DNA of 64,000 bases from Pasteurella skyensis (lineage in GTDB: Bacteria > Pseudomonadota > Gammaproteobacteria > Enterobacterales > Pasteurellaceae), in contig NZ_CP016180.1 in the NCBI RefSeq assembly GCF_013377295.1, positions 1,302,001-1,366,000 on the forward strand, in the 5' to 3' direction. Shown here one piece after another: positions 17,876 through 28,202 of this stretch. Numbering within the stretch: the first letter of the stretch is position 1; each line of letters begins with the position of its first letter. The notes below the pieces were generated by a model. The model had not been told where the DNA came from and did no database searches. It was given only the letters and a program-made list of their open reading frames with translations. Position numbers and translations under genes: made by a program.

Positions 17876-18871
17876 ATGAAAAATAAACGCCCAACACTAC
17901 AAGACATTGCCTCTCATCTTGGTATTACGAAGATGACCGTAAGCCGTTATTTACGAAATCCAAACTCTGTTGCGGTGGCAACTCAACAAAAAATTGCTAC
18001 TGCACTTGAGGAATTTGGTTATATTCCAAATCGTGCTCCTGATATTCTTTCCAATGCCAAAAGTCACGCTATTGGTGTACTGGTGCCTTCTTTAACCAAC
18101 CAAGTTTTTGCTAATGTAATCAAAGGCATTGAAACAGTCACTGATCCTGCGGGCTATCAAACAATGCTTGCTCACTATGGTTATAGTATAAAAAAGGAAG
18201 AACAACGTATTGAGAGTTTGCTCTCTTATAATGTGGATGCGTTAATTTTGTCTGAAAATCATCATAGCCCTCGTACTTTGAAAATGCTTAAAGTGGCAAA
18301 TATTCCTATTATAGAAATTATGGAATGCAGTGAAATTGGCTCTTATCAAGCAATTGGGTTTGATAATGTAGCTGCGGCACAATCTATGACAGAAACAATG
18401 ATAAATCGAGGACATAAACAGATTGTTTACTTCTCTGCTCGAATGGATAAACGCACCCAACTAAAAATGCAAGGCTATACAAAAGCAATGCAAAAACACG
18501 GTTTAACTCCACATTGTATTACAACTGAAGAATCTTCTTCTTTTAGTCTTGGAGCAAAACAGTTACATCAAACTTTAGGAAAATATCCAGATACTAATGG
18601 TATATTTTGTACCAATGATGACCTTGCTATTGGTGCATTATTTGAGTGTCAGCGTTTAGGAATTAAAGTACCAGAACAAATTGCTATTGCAGGATTTCAC
18701 GGTCACAATGTCGGTCAGTCAATGACGCCACAGCTAGCAACAGTCATTACACCTCGTTTGGAAATAGGAAAAGTAGCTGCGACACAGCTATTAGAACGAT
18801 TAAATAACCAACCCCAGCAAAGCCATATTATTAATTTAGGATATCGTATTCATTTAGGAGAAAGCATTTAA
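17876..18871 (+). CDS. gntR: LacI-family gluconate repressor GntR
   Basis: A 331-residue protein with an N-terminal LacI helix-turn-helix (LQDIASHLGITKMTVSRYLRN) and a periplasmic-binding-protein-like sensor domain. Strings such as YIPNRAPDILSNA, GVLVPSLTNQVFANV, AGYQTMLAHYGY and GIFCTNDDLAIGALFECQRLG closely follow enteric GntR, the repressor of gluconate uptake and gluconokinase genes. It is beside a broken gluconokinase gene on the opposite strand. Its classic local target is therefore lost, although remote gluconate genes may remain. Confidence 0.92.
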   Translation: MKNKRPTLQDIASHLGITKMTVSRYLRNPNSVAVATQQKIATALEEFGYIPNRAPDILSNAKSHAIGVLVPSLTNQVFANVIKGIETVTDPAGYQTMLAHYGYSIKKEEQRIESLLSYNVDALILSENHHSPRTLKMLKVANIPIIEIMECSEIGSYQAIGFDNVAAAQSMTETMINRGHKQIVYFSARMDKRTQLKMQGYTKAMQKHGLTPHCITTEESSSFSLGAKQLHQTLGKYPDTNGIFCTNDDLAIGALFECQRLGIKVPEQIAIAGFHGHNVGQSMTPQLATVITPRLEIGKVAATQLLERLNNQPQQSHIINLGYRIHLGESI

Positions 18872-18878
18872 CCAGTTG

Positions 18879-19100
18879 TTAAATCAGAGGTTTTATCTGA
18901 GCAATACAATTTTCAACAACTTCTTCAAATGTACAATCAATACTAATATGAAAAACATCATCTTCATCCGCTTGTGGTACTTCTAAGGTTGCAAACTGGC
19001 TTTTTAGCATATCCGTTTTCATAAAATGTCCTTCCCTCTGTTGCATTCTCTCCAAAATAAGATCAAAGCTGCCCGATAAGAAGATAAATTTTACATTCCC
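18879..19100 (-). pseudogene. gntK: Gluconokinase (gntK) 3' fragment
   Basis: The minus strand encodes about 73 residues ending at a stop (TAA complement at 18879-18881). Read from the junction, it contains KFIFLSGSFDLILERM, REGHFMKTDMLKSQFATLE and ADEDDVFHISID, which align with the C-terminal part of GntK (E. coli: FIYLKGDFDVIESRL and GHFFKTQMLVTQFETLQ). The first roughly 100 residues, including the P-loop, are missing. Homology stops at about 19100, exactly where plus-strand TRAP homology begins. I read it as a deletion remnant that cannot encode a working kinase. Confidence 0.85.
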
Positions 19101-20211
19101 GATGTTTGTGTTAATGGCGGCAATGCTGGATCGTTCAGGAATTGCTCACGATCTTTTTGATGCAATGCGATTATTTGCCAAACGCTTACGTGGTGGCTTA
19201 GCCGTTCAAACCTTAGTGGTTGCTGTGATTTTAGCCTCAATGTCAGGCGTTGTAGGCGGAGAAACTGTCTTACTTGGTATGCTTGCACTTCCACAAATGT
19301 TACGTTTAGGCTACGACAAAAAATTAGCGATTGGCACGTGCTGTTCAGGTGGTGCGTTAGGTACGATGTTACCACCAAGTATCGTACTCATTATTTACGG
19401 TTTAACTGCTAGTGTTTCTATCGGCGATCTCTTTAAAGGGGCATTTATTCCAGCATTAATTTTAGCCTCATTCTATATTGTTTATGTTTTAGTACTCTCT
19501 TACTTAAAACCAGAGCTTGCTCCACTTCCATCAGCAGAAGAATTAAAAGCAAACGAAGAAAAACCTGTTAATTATTTTAAAGCCTTATTCTTCCCAGTTC
19601 TGTCAGTTGTTGTTGTATTAGGAAGTATCTATGGTGGCGTTGCTTCAGTAACTGAGGCCTCTGCACTTGGTGTCGTGGGTATTATGATCAGCGCATTAAT
19701 TCGTGGCGAATTAAGTTGGGAAATGCTAAAAGAAAGTGCATTAGCCACAATGCGAACTTGTGGAATGATCATCTGGATTGGTATTGGTGCAACTGCACTT
19801 GTTGGAGTCTACAACCTAATGGGTGGAATCAAATTTGTTGAACAAACTATTCTAACATTAAGTAATGGTAGCCCAATTGGTACATTATTGATTATGATGG
19901 TTATCTTACTTGTTCTTGGAATGTTCCTTGATTGGGTGGGCGTGGCGCTTTTAACTATGCCAATTTTCGTACCAATCATTACAGGTTTAGGTTATGACCC
20001 AGTATGGTTTGGTGTGGTATTCTGTATGAATATGCAAGTCTCATTCTTATCACCACCATTTGGACCAGCTGCATTTTACTTAAAATCTGTAGCACCGCCA
20101 GATATTTCATTAGGACTAATTTTCCGTTCATTAGTACCTTTTATCGTACTACAAATTATTGCCCTATCATTGTTAATTGTCTTCCCAGATTTAGCAATTT
20201 GGTGGAAATAG
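19096..20211 (+). pseudogene. TRAP transporter large permease (DctM-like), 5'-truncated
   Basis: The frame starting FPMFVLMAAMLDRSGIA runs to a stop at 20211. An ATG at 19102 would give 369 residues. DctM/YiaN-type permeases have about 425-430 residues, so roughly the first 60 are lost. The retained part is intact: GGLAVQTLVVAVILASMSG, GGALGTMLPPSIVLIIYGLT and FLSPPFGPAAFYLKS, with about ten hydrophobic helices. No dctP or dctQ partner is adjacent, and no promoter or RBS is evident upstream because the gene abuts the gntK fragment. It is most likely non-functional. The solute cannot be told. Confidence 0.82.
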
Positions 20212-20226
20212 TTAAAATAACCGAAT

Positions 20227-20260
20227 AAAAAAACAGCGATTATTCCCTCGCTGTTTTTTT
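20227..20260 (+). terminator. Intrinsic terminator after TRAP gene
   Basis: A perfect 12-bp stem: A7-CAGCG at 20227-20238 and CGCTG-T7 at 20249-20260, loop of 10 nt. It lies 16 bp after the TRAP stop. Confidence 0.9.
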
Positions 20261-20266
20261 ATGGGT

Positions 20267-20322
20267 ACAAGCGGTAACTTTCTATTAATTTTTTGCAAAT
20301 TTTTGGTACAATCATACCGCTT
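20267..20322. repeat. Inverted pair of uptake signals
   Basis: ACAAGCGGTA at 20267 faces ATCATACCGCTT ending at 20322, with TTTTTTGCAAATTTTT between. It sits directly behind a terminator and just ahead of ratA. Confidence 0.65.
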
Positions 20323-20342
20323 ATAATTTTAATATAAAAACT

Positions 20343-20777
20343 ATGCCAATAATCAATCAATCCACTTTAGTGCCTTACAGTGCAAAACAGATGTATGATC
20401 TTGTTAATGACTATGAACGCTATCCTGAATTTCTTTCTGGCTGTGTAGGAACAAAAACCCTCACCACTGCTAAAAATGAATTAGAAGCGGAATTACATAT
20501 TCAAAAATTAGGGATTAGTCAGCGTTTTAGTACTCATAACACAATGATTAAAAATCAAAAAATTGAAATGATATTATTAAATGGACCTTTTCGATATTTA
20601 AAGGGTGCTTGGACATTTACCTCCCTTGATGAGCAAAGTTGTAAAATCGCACTATATTTAGAATTTGAATTTTCAAACCCAGTCATTGCAATGGTATTTG
20701 GAAAAGTATTTAATGAACTTACTCATAAAATGATTAATTCATTTAAAAAACGAGCGAAGGAGATCTACGGTGTCTGA
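20343..20777 (+). CDS. ratA: RatA-family (COQ10/START domain) protein
   Basis: A 144-residue polyketide-cyclase/START-fold protein with the RatA/COQ10 pattern: LVPYSAKQMYDLVNDYERYPEFLSGC, LNGPFRYLKGAWTF and LEFEFSNPVIAMVFGKVFNEL. E. coli RatA was described as a toxin binding 50S subunits; COQ10 relatives bind ubiquinone. Which role holds here is not shown by sequence. The end overlaps the ratB start by 8 nt. No smpB or ssrA lies in the window. Confidence 0.9.
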   Translation: MPIINQSTLVPYSAKQMYDLVNDYERYPEFLSGCVGTKTLTTAKNELEAELHIQKLGISQRFSTHNTMIKNQKIEMILLNGPFRYLKGAWTFTSLDEQSCKIALYLEFEFSNPVIAMVFGKVFNELTHKMINSFKKRAKEIYGV

Positions 20778-21063
20778 AGCAATCAATATTGAAATACTTT
20801 ATGCTTACCCTGAACATTATTTTTTGAAAAAAATAGAATTAAAGTTACCGCTTACTATTGAGCAAGTTATTCTGCAATCTGGTGTTTTAAGTAAGTATCC
20901 TGAAATTGATCTTAAGGTCAATAAAGTAGGTATTTTTAGTCGCCCTGCTAAGTTGAACGATCTTGTTAATGATGGTGATCGTATTGAAATTTATCGCCCA
21001 CTTCTCGCCGACCCTAAAGAAATTCGCCGCAAACGTGCTGAACAGCAAAGAAAAAATAAATAA
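20770..21063 (+). CDS. ratB: RnfH/RatB ubiquitin-like-fold protein
   Basis: A 97-residue protein starting with GTG at 20770, preceded by AAGGAGATCTACG; this start overlaps the ratA end by 8 nt. It has the beta-grasp RnfH pattern: INIEILYAYPEHYFLKKIEL, KVGIFSRPAKLNDLVNDGDR and IEIYRPLLADPKEIRRKRAEQ. It is the standard partner of RatA in gammaproteobacteria. The function is unclear; RnfH was named for association with Rnf electron transport in other bacteria. Confidence 0.9.
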   Translation: MSEAINIEILYAYPEHYFLKKIELKLPLTIEQVILQSGVLSKYPEIDLKVNKVGIFSRPAKLNDLVNDGDRIEIYRPLLADPKEIRRKRAEQQRKNK

Positions 21064-21201
21064 ATAAAATAATTGGTTAGATACTAGACAAAATTGACAT
21101 ATTTATACAAATCAATGAATAACAAAAAATTTGATATAGATCAGCCAATTTTAATCTGACCTCTCTCTTTTCGAACTTTTAGACTTAGAAATGTGAAAAA
21201 G

Positions 21202-21217
21202 TGTGATATAATTCACA
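21202..21217. promoter_or_regulatory. CRP-type palindrome upstream of gapA
   Basis: TGTGA-TATAAT-TCACA has perfect CRP half-sites with the normal 6-bp spacer, centred about 72 bp upstream of the gapA ATG. The spacer itself is a consensus -10 hexamer, although no good -35 element lies 17 bp upstream. CRP-cAMP binding is inferred. Confidence 0.65.
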
Positions 21218-21221
21218 GTAT

Positions 21222-21244
21222 CTTTTACATTTTAGGTGTAAAAG
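21222..21244 (+). other. Stem-loop in gapA leader
   Basis: CTTTTACA and TGTAAAAG form a perfect 8-bp stem around TTTTAGG, about 40 bp before the gapA start. It lies between the CRP-type site and the RBS, so it may be in the 5' leader or overlap a promoter. Its role is unknown. Confidence 0.4.
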
Positions 21245-21269
21245 TAAAATTTTGTTTAACTTAATATAG

Positions 21270-22286
<1,017 letters not shown>

Positions 22287-22303
22287 TTTGTAAATTTTGT
22301 TTT

Positions 22304-22334
22304 AAAAAGCACCGCTTGTTAGCGGTGTTTTTTT
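22304..22334 (+). terminator. gapA terminator built on an uptake signal
   Basis: CACCGCT and AGCGGTG (22310-22316 and 22321-22327) form the stem around TGTT, followed by T7; A5 upstream can extend the stem. The left arm plus loop contains ACCGCTTGT (22311-22319), the exact complement of the uptake signal ACAAGCGGT. Confidence 0.88.
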
Positions 22335-22460
22335 ATCAACAAATTGATCAAAAATATAACTTACTTCTCAAAAATAACACATTCATATTTTAAATTTCCA
22401 TATTTCACGCTATCATAGTCCATTACTATACCGTTTACAGAACTCTAGAGGTTTTTTACT

Positions 22461-24188
22461 TTGAAAATAAAAATTCGTTTACTCGCTTTTTGTTGTTTAA
22501 TGCTATCTACATCTTTATGGGGCGCTAGACAATTAATTAAGACTGAAGTAACAGGAATTAGAAATTCTGAATTATTACATAATATCAAACTCTACTTATC
22601 TCAGATTGAAGATGAAGAGGCTGATGGTTCTGATCGTTATAAATATTTAGTTACTCAAACAGTAGACAAAGCCTTGAGAGCAGAGGGATATTACAACTCT
22701 AAATTTACCTTTACTCCTAAAAAAAATAATAAATTACAGCTTAATATTACTCTCAATAAAGTTGTTAGATTAGATAAAAGAAATATCAACATATCAGGAG
22801 AAGCTAAAAAAGATCCTGATTTTATTGAACTGATTGATAAAAATGTTCCAAAAAAAGGGACTCCACTGAATCATAGCGTATACGATAATTTTAAAAACCA
22901 TCTTGAAAATCTTACCCAAACTAAAGGTTATTTTGACGGTCGCTGGCTTTATCACCGTTTAGAAGTATATCCAATAAAAGCTTTAGCGAATTGGCAATTA
23001 GGCTATGATAGCGGAGTTCGCTATCATTATGGCAACATTACGTTTAAAGACAGTCAAATAAAACAAACTTATCTCGATAATATTTTAAAAATAAAATCAG
23101 GTGAACCTTATCTGATGTCTGATCTGTCTACATTATCAAATGATTTATCCTCAAGTAAGTGGTTTTCAACCGTGTTAGTTGAACCAACCATTATTAAATC
23201 ATCTAAATTGGTTAACCTTGATGTTTTACTACTACCAAAGAAAAAAAATAAAATTGAAATTGGTGTTGGTTATGAAACGAATGTGGGTCCACATTTACAA
23301 TTAGGTTGGAAAAAACCTTGGATAAATAGCTCTGGACAGAGAATTGAAAGTAATTTTTATATTTCAAAACCTAAGCAAACCCTTGATTTTGCTTATAATA
23401 TGCCAATAAAGGAAAATCCTTTATCTTATTATTACCAGCTTGCTACCACCCTTGAACACGAAGATCAAAATGATACAAAGTACACGGCAGCAACAATAGG
23501 ATTACAACGTTTTTGGAATAAAATCGACAGCTGGTCTTACTCTGTTGGCTTAAAAGCACGTTATGATGATTTTGAACAAGGAGCAGATAAGCACTCCACT
23601 TTACTTATTTATCCCACAGCTTCATTTAATCGTATTCGCTTTGATGGAAAACGATTTCCAGAGTGGGGAGATTCTCAAAAAATTACCGTAAATTATGGTG
23701 ATAAAGCTTGGAGATCAGATGCTTCTTTTTATAGCATTAAAGCCTCTACAGCTTGGATTAGAACTTATCGTATTAACCATCGTCTTTATTTACGGGCAGA
23801 ACTAGGTTACATACATAGTAATAATTTTGATCGGATCCCTTCCGCACTTCGCTACTTCGCAGGGGGTGATTCAAGTATTCGAGGCTTTGGTTATAAACAA
23901 ATTTCTCCTAAAGATGAAACAGGTAAATTAATCGGTGCTTCACGCCTAGCTACTGCAACGGTCGAATATCAATATCAATTTTATCCAAATTGGTGGGGTG
24001 CCACTTTTTATGATACAGGGTTAGCGGATAACAGCTTTAGTAAAAAGAATTTACATTCTGGTGCTGGAATCGGTGTTCGTTGGGCATCTCCAATCGGAGC
24101 AATAAAATTTGACATTGCAACCCCTGTAAAATCGCCTAATAATGAAAAGGGTATCCATTTTTATATTGGATTAGGTTCGGAACTTTAA
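22461..24188 (+). CDS. tamA: Translocation and assembly module outer-membrane protein TamA
   Basis: A 575-residue Omp85 protein (E. coli 577). The signal peptide ends near SLWGA. POTRA-like repeats cover roughly 25-265, followed by the 16-strand barrel. The family RGF motif is seen in GGDSSIRGFGYKQ, and the C-terminus ends in a beta strand (FYIGLGSEL). With TamB it helps insert autotransporters and other outer-membrane proteins and may take part in phospholipid transport. TamB follows 46 bp downstream, the usual pairing. A possible client, the GDSL autotransporter, lies at 38.3 kb. Confidence 0.95.
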   Translation: MKIKIRLLAFCCLMLSTSLWGARQLIKTEVTGIRNSELLHNIKLYLSQIEDEEADGSDRYKYLVTQTVDKALRAEGYYNSKFTFTPKKNNKLQLNITLNKVVRLDKRNINISGEAKKDPDFIELIDKNVPKKGTPLNHSVYDNFKNHLENLTQTKGYFDGRWLYHRLEVYPIKALANWQLGYDSGVRYHYGNITFKDSQIKQTYLDNILKIKSGEPYLMSDLSTLSNDLSSSKWFSTVLVEPTIIKSSKLVNLDVLLLPKKKNKIEIGVGYETNVGPHLQLGWKKPWINSSGQRIESNFYISKPKQTLDFAYNMPIKENPLSYYYQLATTLEHEDQNDTKYTAATIGLQRFWNKIDSWSYSVGLKARYDDFEQGADKHSTLLIYPTASFNRIRFDGKRFPEWGDSQKITVNYGDKAWRSDASFYSIKASTAWIRTYRINHRLYLRAELGYIHSNNFDRIPSALRYFAGGDSSIRGFGYKQISPKDETGKLIGASRLATATVEYQYQFYPNWWGATFYDTGLADNSFSKKNLHSGAGIGVRWASPIGAIKFDIATPVKSPNNEKGIHFYIGLGSEL

Positions 24189-24234
24189 TCAAAAACAGAG
24201 CCCAAAGATACTCAATTAGACAAAATAAAATACA

Positions 24235-27200
24235 ATGAAGAACATAGCAGAAACAGAACAAACGACAACAAAGATAAAATCACAGAATAAGCATAAATGG
24301 CGCTGGCTTTATTATATTACTGGCACTGTAGTTGCTTTGTTGATTAGTCTTGTCGTTTTTTTAGCAACGGGCTATGGACAACGTTCTATTATTCATCTTG
24401 CTGATAAATATCTCGATGAGTTATCTGTTGAAAGTGTTTCTGGTAGTTTACAAGACGGACTGGATCTTAAAAATACTCGTTTTAATATGAAAGGGGTCAA
24501 TGTTAGCCTTGAAGATGCTCGTTTGCATATTAAGATGGGATGTATTTTAAAAGGCAAACTGTGTGTTGACAATGTTGCATTAAAAAATTCACAAATTAAT
24601 ATTGATACTTCGCAATTTACAAATAAGGATCAGCCAAAACATTCGCCAACACCATTTAAACTACCTATTGCGATCTCCGCCAATAAATTATCGGTCGACA
24701 ATTTACAATTAAATATTGATGAAACATCCATCTCTTTACAAAAACTACACTCAGGTATTCAAGGAGAAGGTAAACATTTACAACTTGATCCAACTGAAAT
24801 TCATCACCTAGAGATCATATTACCTCCACAAGCGGTCACTTCCGATGAAAAAAATGCAAATTCTTCAAAAAATGTAACCGCTACAAAACGTCATCGTGTA
24901 GATTGGACTGCCATTAAAGAAAGGCTTAGCCAACCATTATTAACATCACCAAAAGATTTAATACTGCCTTTTAATTTGGCTATTCCTCAATTAAGTGCAC
25001 AACATATTGTGATCAAACAAAAGTTAAAAACAGGAACACCACTTTCTACCAAACCTATATTGACCATTTCTTCACTTTTAATAGAAAAAGGCGAATTAAA
25101 AGATCAAAAAATACAATTAGCCAAATTGGCTGTTTTAAGTGATAAAGGCAATATTACTGGTTCAGCAATGTTAGATGTCATAGATAATTTACCTCTTGAG
25201 GGAAATTTTAATGCTGAATTACCATTATTTAAACATTTAAAAATCCCAGCTTCCAATGCACAACTAAAACTTTCTGGAGAACTCTTAGGATTAACCCAAT
25301 TAGATCTTTCCACGCAAGGGGCTGTTAATGCGCATTTGAATGGAGAAGTAAAACTGGCTGAAGCGAAAACGCCTTTTAAACTCACTTTAACAAGCGGTAA
25401 AGTTCACTATCCATTTATACCTGAAAAAAATCAAAAAGTATTAACCTTAAAAGATATCGATCTTTCTCTCTCTGGTAATCTATTAGATTATAAATTAAAT
25501 ACTAAAGTTAATGCTTCTGGAATGGGATTGCCAAAAAGTGCTTTAAATATTATAGGAGAAGGAGGCTTAACTCATTTCAATATTAAAAAATTAGATCTCA
25601 ATGCCCTTGATGGAAAAACACAACTATCTGGTAATATCGATTGGGAAAATGGTATTGAATGGCAATCTAAAGCAAACTTAACCAATGTAAATACACGCTC
25701 TTTACTACCTGAATGGAAAGCAATACTATCAGGCGATCTTCAATCTACTGGCTATATCGGACGTGGTGACACTGGTGATGAGTGGGCGGTAGATCTTAGT
25801 CAACTTGATTTGAAAGGAACCCTCTTTCATAAAACTCTCCAACTAAAAGGAAAGCTCACCGCCAATAATCAAACATTGCTTAACGTCGAAAATACACGCC
25901 TTATTTATGGTAATAACACCATTATAATGCAAGGTATTATTGGTGATAAATCAAACTTTAATGCAGATATAAAAGCCCCTAATTTAAAAGGACTAGTTCC
26001 TCATTTAAGTGCTAGCATTAATGGAAAAGTAAATTTAAACGGAGATATTGCTAAGCCTAATTTAGATATGGATATTACTGCCAATAACGTCCACTACCAA
26101 GATTTAAGCTTACAGCATCTGACCGCCAAAGGTATGGTGTCAACCGATAAACAAATTAAAGGTGATATAAAAGTCAATCTTTCTCAACTCGCCTATGGGG
26201 ATATTAAAGTACAAAAAGCTCATTTAACTGCTACTGGCAATGAAAAAAATCATACCCTAAAACTGATCTCTTCTGGTGAACCTGTTGCAGCAAATTTGCA
26301 AATTTCTGGAAAATTTGACCGCTTGTTAGAAAAATGGACGGGGCAATTAAGCAACGCCACACTACAATCCCCTATTGGTGAATGGAAAAACAATAAAAAT
26401 ATTCATATTAGCTATAACAATAAAAAAATTGAAGCCGATATTTCGGCTCATTGCTGGAAAAATCCGAATGCCTCTACGTGCTTTCCTACTGCTTTTAAAG
26501 CAGGAAAAACAGGCAAAGTACCTTTTGATATACAACAACTTAATCTTGCACTCTTAAAACCATTTTTAAATAAAAAAACGCAACTAGATGGACTCGTTAA
26601 TCTTAAAGGTCACGCGGAGTGGGCTAAGAATAAAGCTCCACAACTGGATTTAGACGCTTACTCCGATACAATCAAATTCAAACAAAAAATTGATTATCGT
26701 ACATTCCCACTTACCCTAGAACCCGTTAAACTCACGGCAAAATTAATTAATAATAATTTAAAATTAAATTCATCGGTTCAAATCCAAAATAATGGTCAAT
26801 TAGTCAGTGAATTAATATTGTCCGATATTACACATAAAAGAGCACTGTCTGGTTCTCTACAAATTAAAAATATTGATATGACATTACTCAAGCCACTGAT
26901 TTCAAAAAGTGAAAAGGTCAATGGAAATATTAATGCGAATTTGAAGATCGGTGGAACGGCAACAGCACCATTACTAAATGGGGATTTAAACATCACTCAA
27001 CTGAAAGCTCAAGCTTATACTATGCCATTTGATGTCACTGATGGTGCATTAAATATTAAATTCAATGGTACAAATTCTACTCTAACAGGGCATATTCAAG
27101 CTCCTGATGGCAAATTAACACTTACTGGTGATGCAAATTGGCAAGATCTAAAGGCGTGGCATACTCACATCAAAGCACAAGGTAAAAACTTTCGCTTAAA

Positions 27201-28155
27201 AATACCTAATATAGCAAAATTAAATATTAGCCCTAATATTGAAGTAACCGCTACACCTCAGAAATTAATATTAGGTGGTGATATAGATATTCCTTGGGCA
27301 AGAATTGACGTGGAAGAACTACCAAAAAACACGGTAAGTGTGAGTAGCGATGAAGTAATTATGGATGGTTCAGCAAAGAAAAAACGCAACCTTCTTAAAA
27401 CGCTACCAAAAGCAAATAAAAATAATAATATGGCTATCGAGGCTAATATCAATATCCGTATTGCAGAAGATAACGTCAAACTTTCCGCCTATGGATTAAA
27501 AACACAATTATATGGTTTAATCAAAGTCTCTCAAGGTGAAAGAGGGCTGGGACTTTATGGACAAATATATCTGAAAAAAGGAACTTATGCTTCTTTTGGA
27601 CAAAATCTTATCATACGTAAAGGCAGTATTATTTTCTCTGGTATCCCTTCTCAACCAAGACTAAATATTGAAGCAATCCGTAACCCTGAAGCTATTGAAG
27701 ACAGCAGTGTGACAGCAGGTATTCGAGTAACAGGATCGGAGAACTCTCCAAAAGTAACCGTGTTTGGTGAACCAGCTATGCCTAAAGCACAAGCGCTCTC
27801 CTATATATTAACAGGAAGAGGTTTAGAAAATAGTAGTGAAACAGGGTCTCAAAACTCTATAGCCGCAGCTGCAATTGGATTAGGTCTCTCACAAAGTAGC
27901 AAGATAGTGGGTAATGTAGGAGATACATTAGGTATTCACGATCTTAGCCTTACAACCGCAGGAATTGGAGATAACACCAAAGTAGTGATCAGTGGTAATT
28001 TAAACTCAAGATTTAAAATAAAATATGGAAAAGGACTTTTTGCGTCTTTAACTGAATTAACATTACGTTATCGCCTTGCTCCACAACTTTATTTGCAGTG
28101 GATTTCGAGTATCAATCAAACGGTTGATTTAATGTATAAGTTTGAGTTTGATTAA
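24235..28155 (+). CDS. tamB: Translocation and assembly module protein TamB
   Basis: A 1306-residue AsmA-like protein (E. coli 1259). One N-terminal membrane anchor spans about 27-48 (WLYYITGTVVALLISLVVFL). A long beta-taco region of repeating amphipathic strands follows, and the conserved DUF490 C-terminus contains SGIPSQPRLNIEAIRNPE, AMPKAQALSYILTGRG and LSLTTAGIGDNTKVVISG. It spans the periplasm and contacts TamA. Two uptake signals (near 24832 and 25391) lie inside the gene. It is probably co-transcribed with tamA. Confidence 0.95.
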   Translation: MKNIAETEQTTTKIKSQNKHKWRWLYYITGTVVALLISLVVFLATGYGQRSIIHLADKYLDELSVESVSGSLQDGLDLKNTRFNMKGVNVSLEDARLHIKMGCILKGKLCVDNVALKNSQINIDTSQFTNKDQPKHSPTPFKLPIAISANKLSVDNLQLNIDETSISLQKLHSGIQGEGKHLQLDPTEIHHLEIILPPQAVTSDEKNANSSKNVTATKRHRVDWTAIKERLSQPLLTSPKDLILPFNLAIPQLSAQHIVIKQKLKTGTPLSTKPILTISSLLIEKGELKDQKIQLAKLAVLSDKGNITGSAMLDVIDNLPLEGNFNAELPLFKHLKIPASNAQLKLSGELLGLTQLDLSTQGAVNAHLNGEVKLAEAKTPFKLTLTSGKVHYPFIPEKNQKVLTLKDIDLSLSGNLLDYKLNTKVNASGMGLPKSALNIIGEGGLTHFNIKKLDLNALDGKTQLSGNIDWENGIEWQSKANLTNVNTRSLLPEWKAILSGDLQSTGYIGRGDTGDEWAVDLSQLDLKGTLFHKTLQLKGKLTANNQTLLNVENTRLIYGNNTIIMQGIIGDKSNFNADIKAPNLKGLVPHLSASINGKVNLNGDIAKPNLDMDITANNVHYQDLSLQHLTAKGMVSTDKQIKGDIKVNLSQLAYGDIKVQKAHLTATGNEKNHTLKLISSGEPVAANLQISGKFDRLLEKWTGQLSNATLQSPIGEWKNNKNIHISYNNKKIEADISAHCWKNPNASTCFPTAFKAGKTGKVPFDIQQLNLALLKPFLNKKTQLDGLVNLKGHAEWAKNKAPQLDLDAYSDTIKFKQKIDYRTFPLTLEPVKLTAKLINNNLKLNSSVQIQNNGQLVSELILSDITHKRALSGSLQIKNIDMTLLKPLISKSEKVNGNINANLKIGGTATAPLLNGDLNITQLKAQAYTMPFDVTDGALNIKFNGTNSTLTGHIQAPDGKLTLTGDANWQDLKAWHTHIKAQGKNFRLKIPNIAKLNISPNIEVTATPQKLILGGDIDIPWARIDVEELPKNTVSVSSDEVIMDGSAKKKRNLLKTLPKANKNNNMAIEANINIRIAEDNVKLSAYGLKTQLYGLIKVSQGERGLGLYGQIYLKKGTYASFGQNLIIRKGSIIFSGIPSQPRLNIEAIRNPEAIEDSSVTAGIRVTGSENSPKVTVFGEPAMPKAQALSYILTGRGLENSSETGSQNSIAAAAIGLGLSQSSKIVGNVGDTLGIHDLSLTTAGIGDNTKVVISGNLNSRFKIKYGKGLFASLTELTLRYRLAPQLYLQWISSINQTVDLMYKFEFD

Positions 28156-28202
28156 TTTTTTTATTAAAAGCATAATATGTGCTTTTTATTATAGGTTTTA
28201 TA

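Noticed and set aside
19091-19378. Minus-strand 95-residue frame opposite the TRAP gene
   Set aside because: It is the antisense of the DctM coding region; the real minus-strand gntK homology lies in another frame and ends at about 19100.
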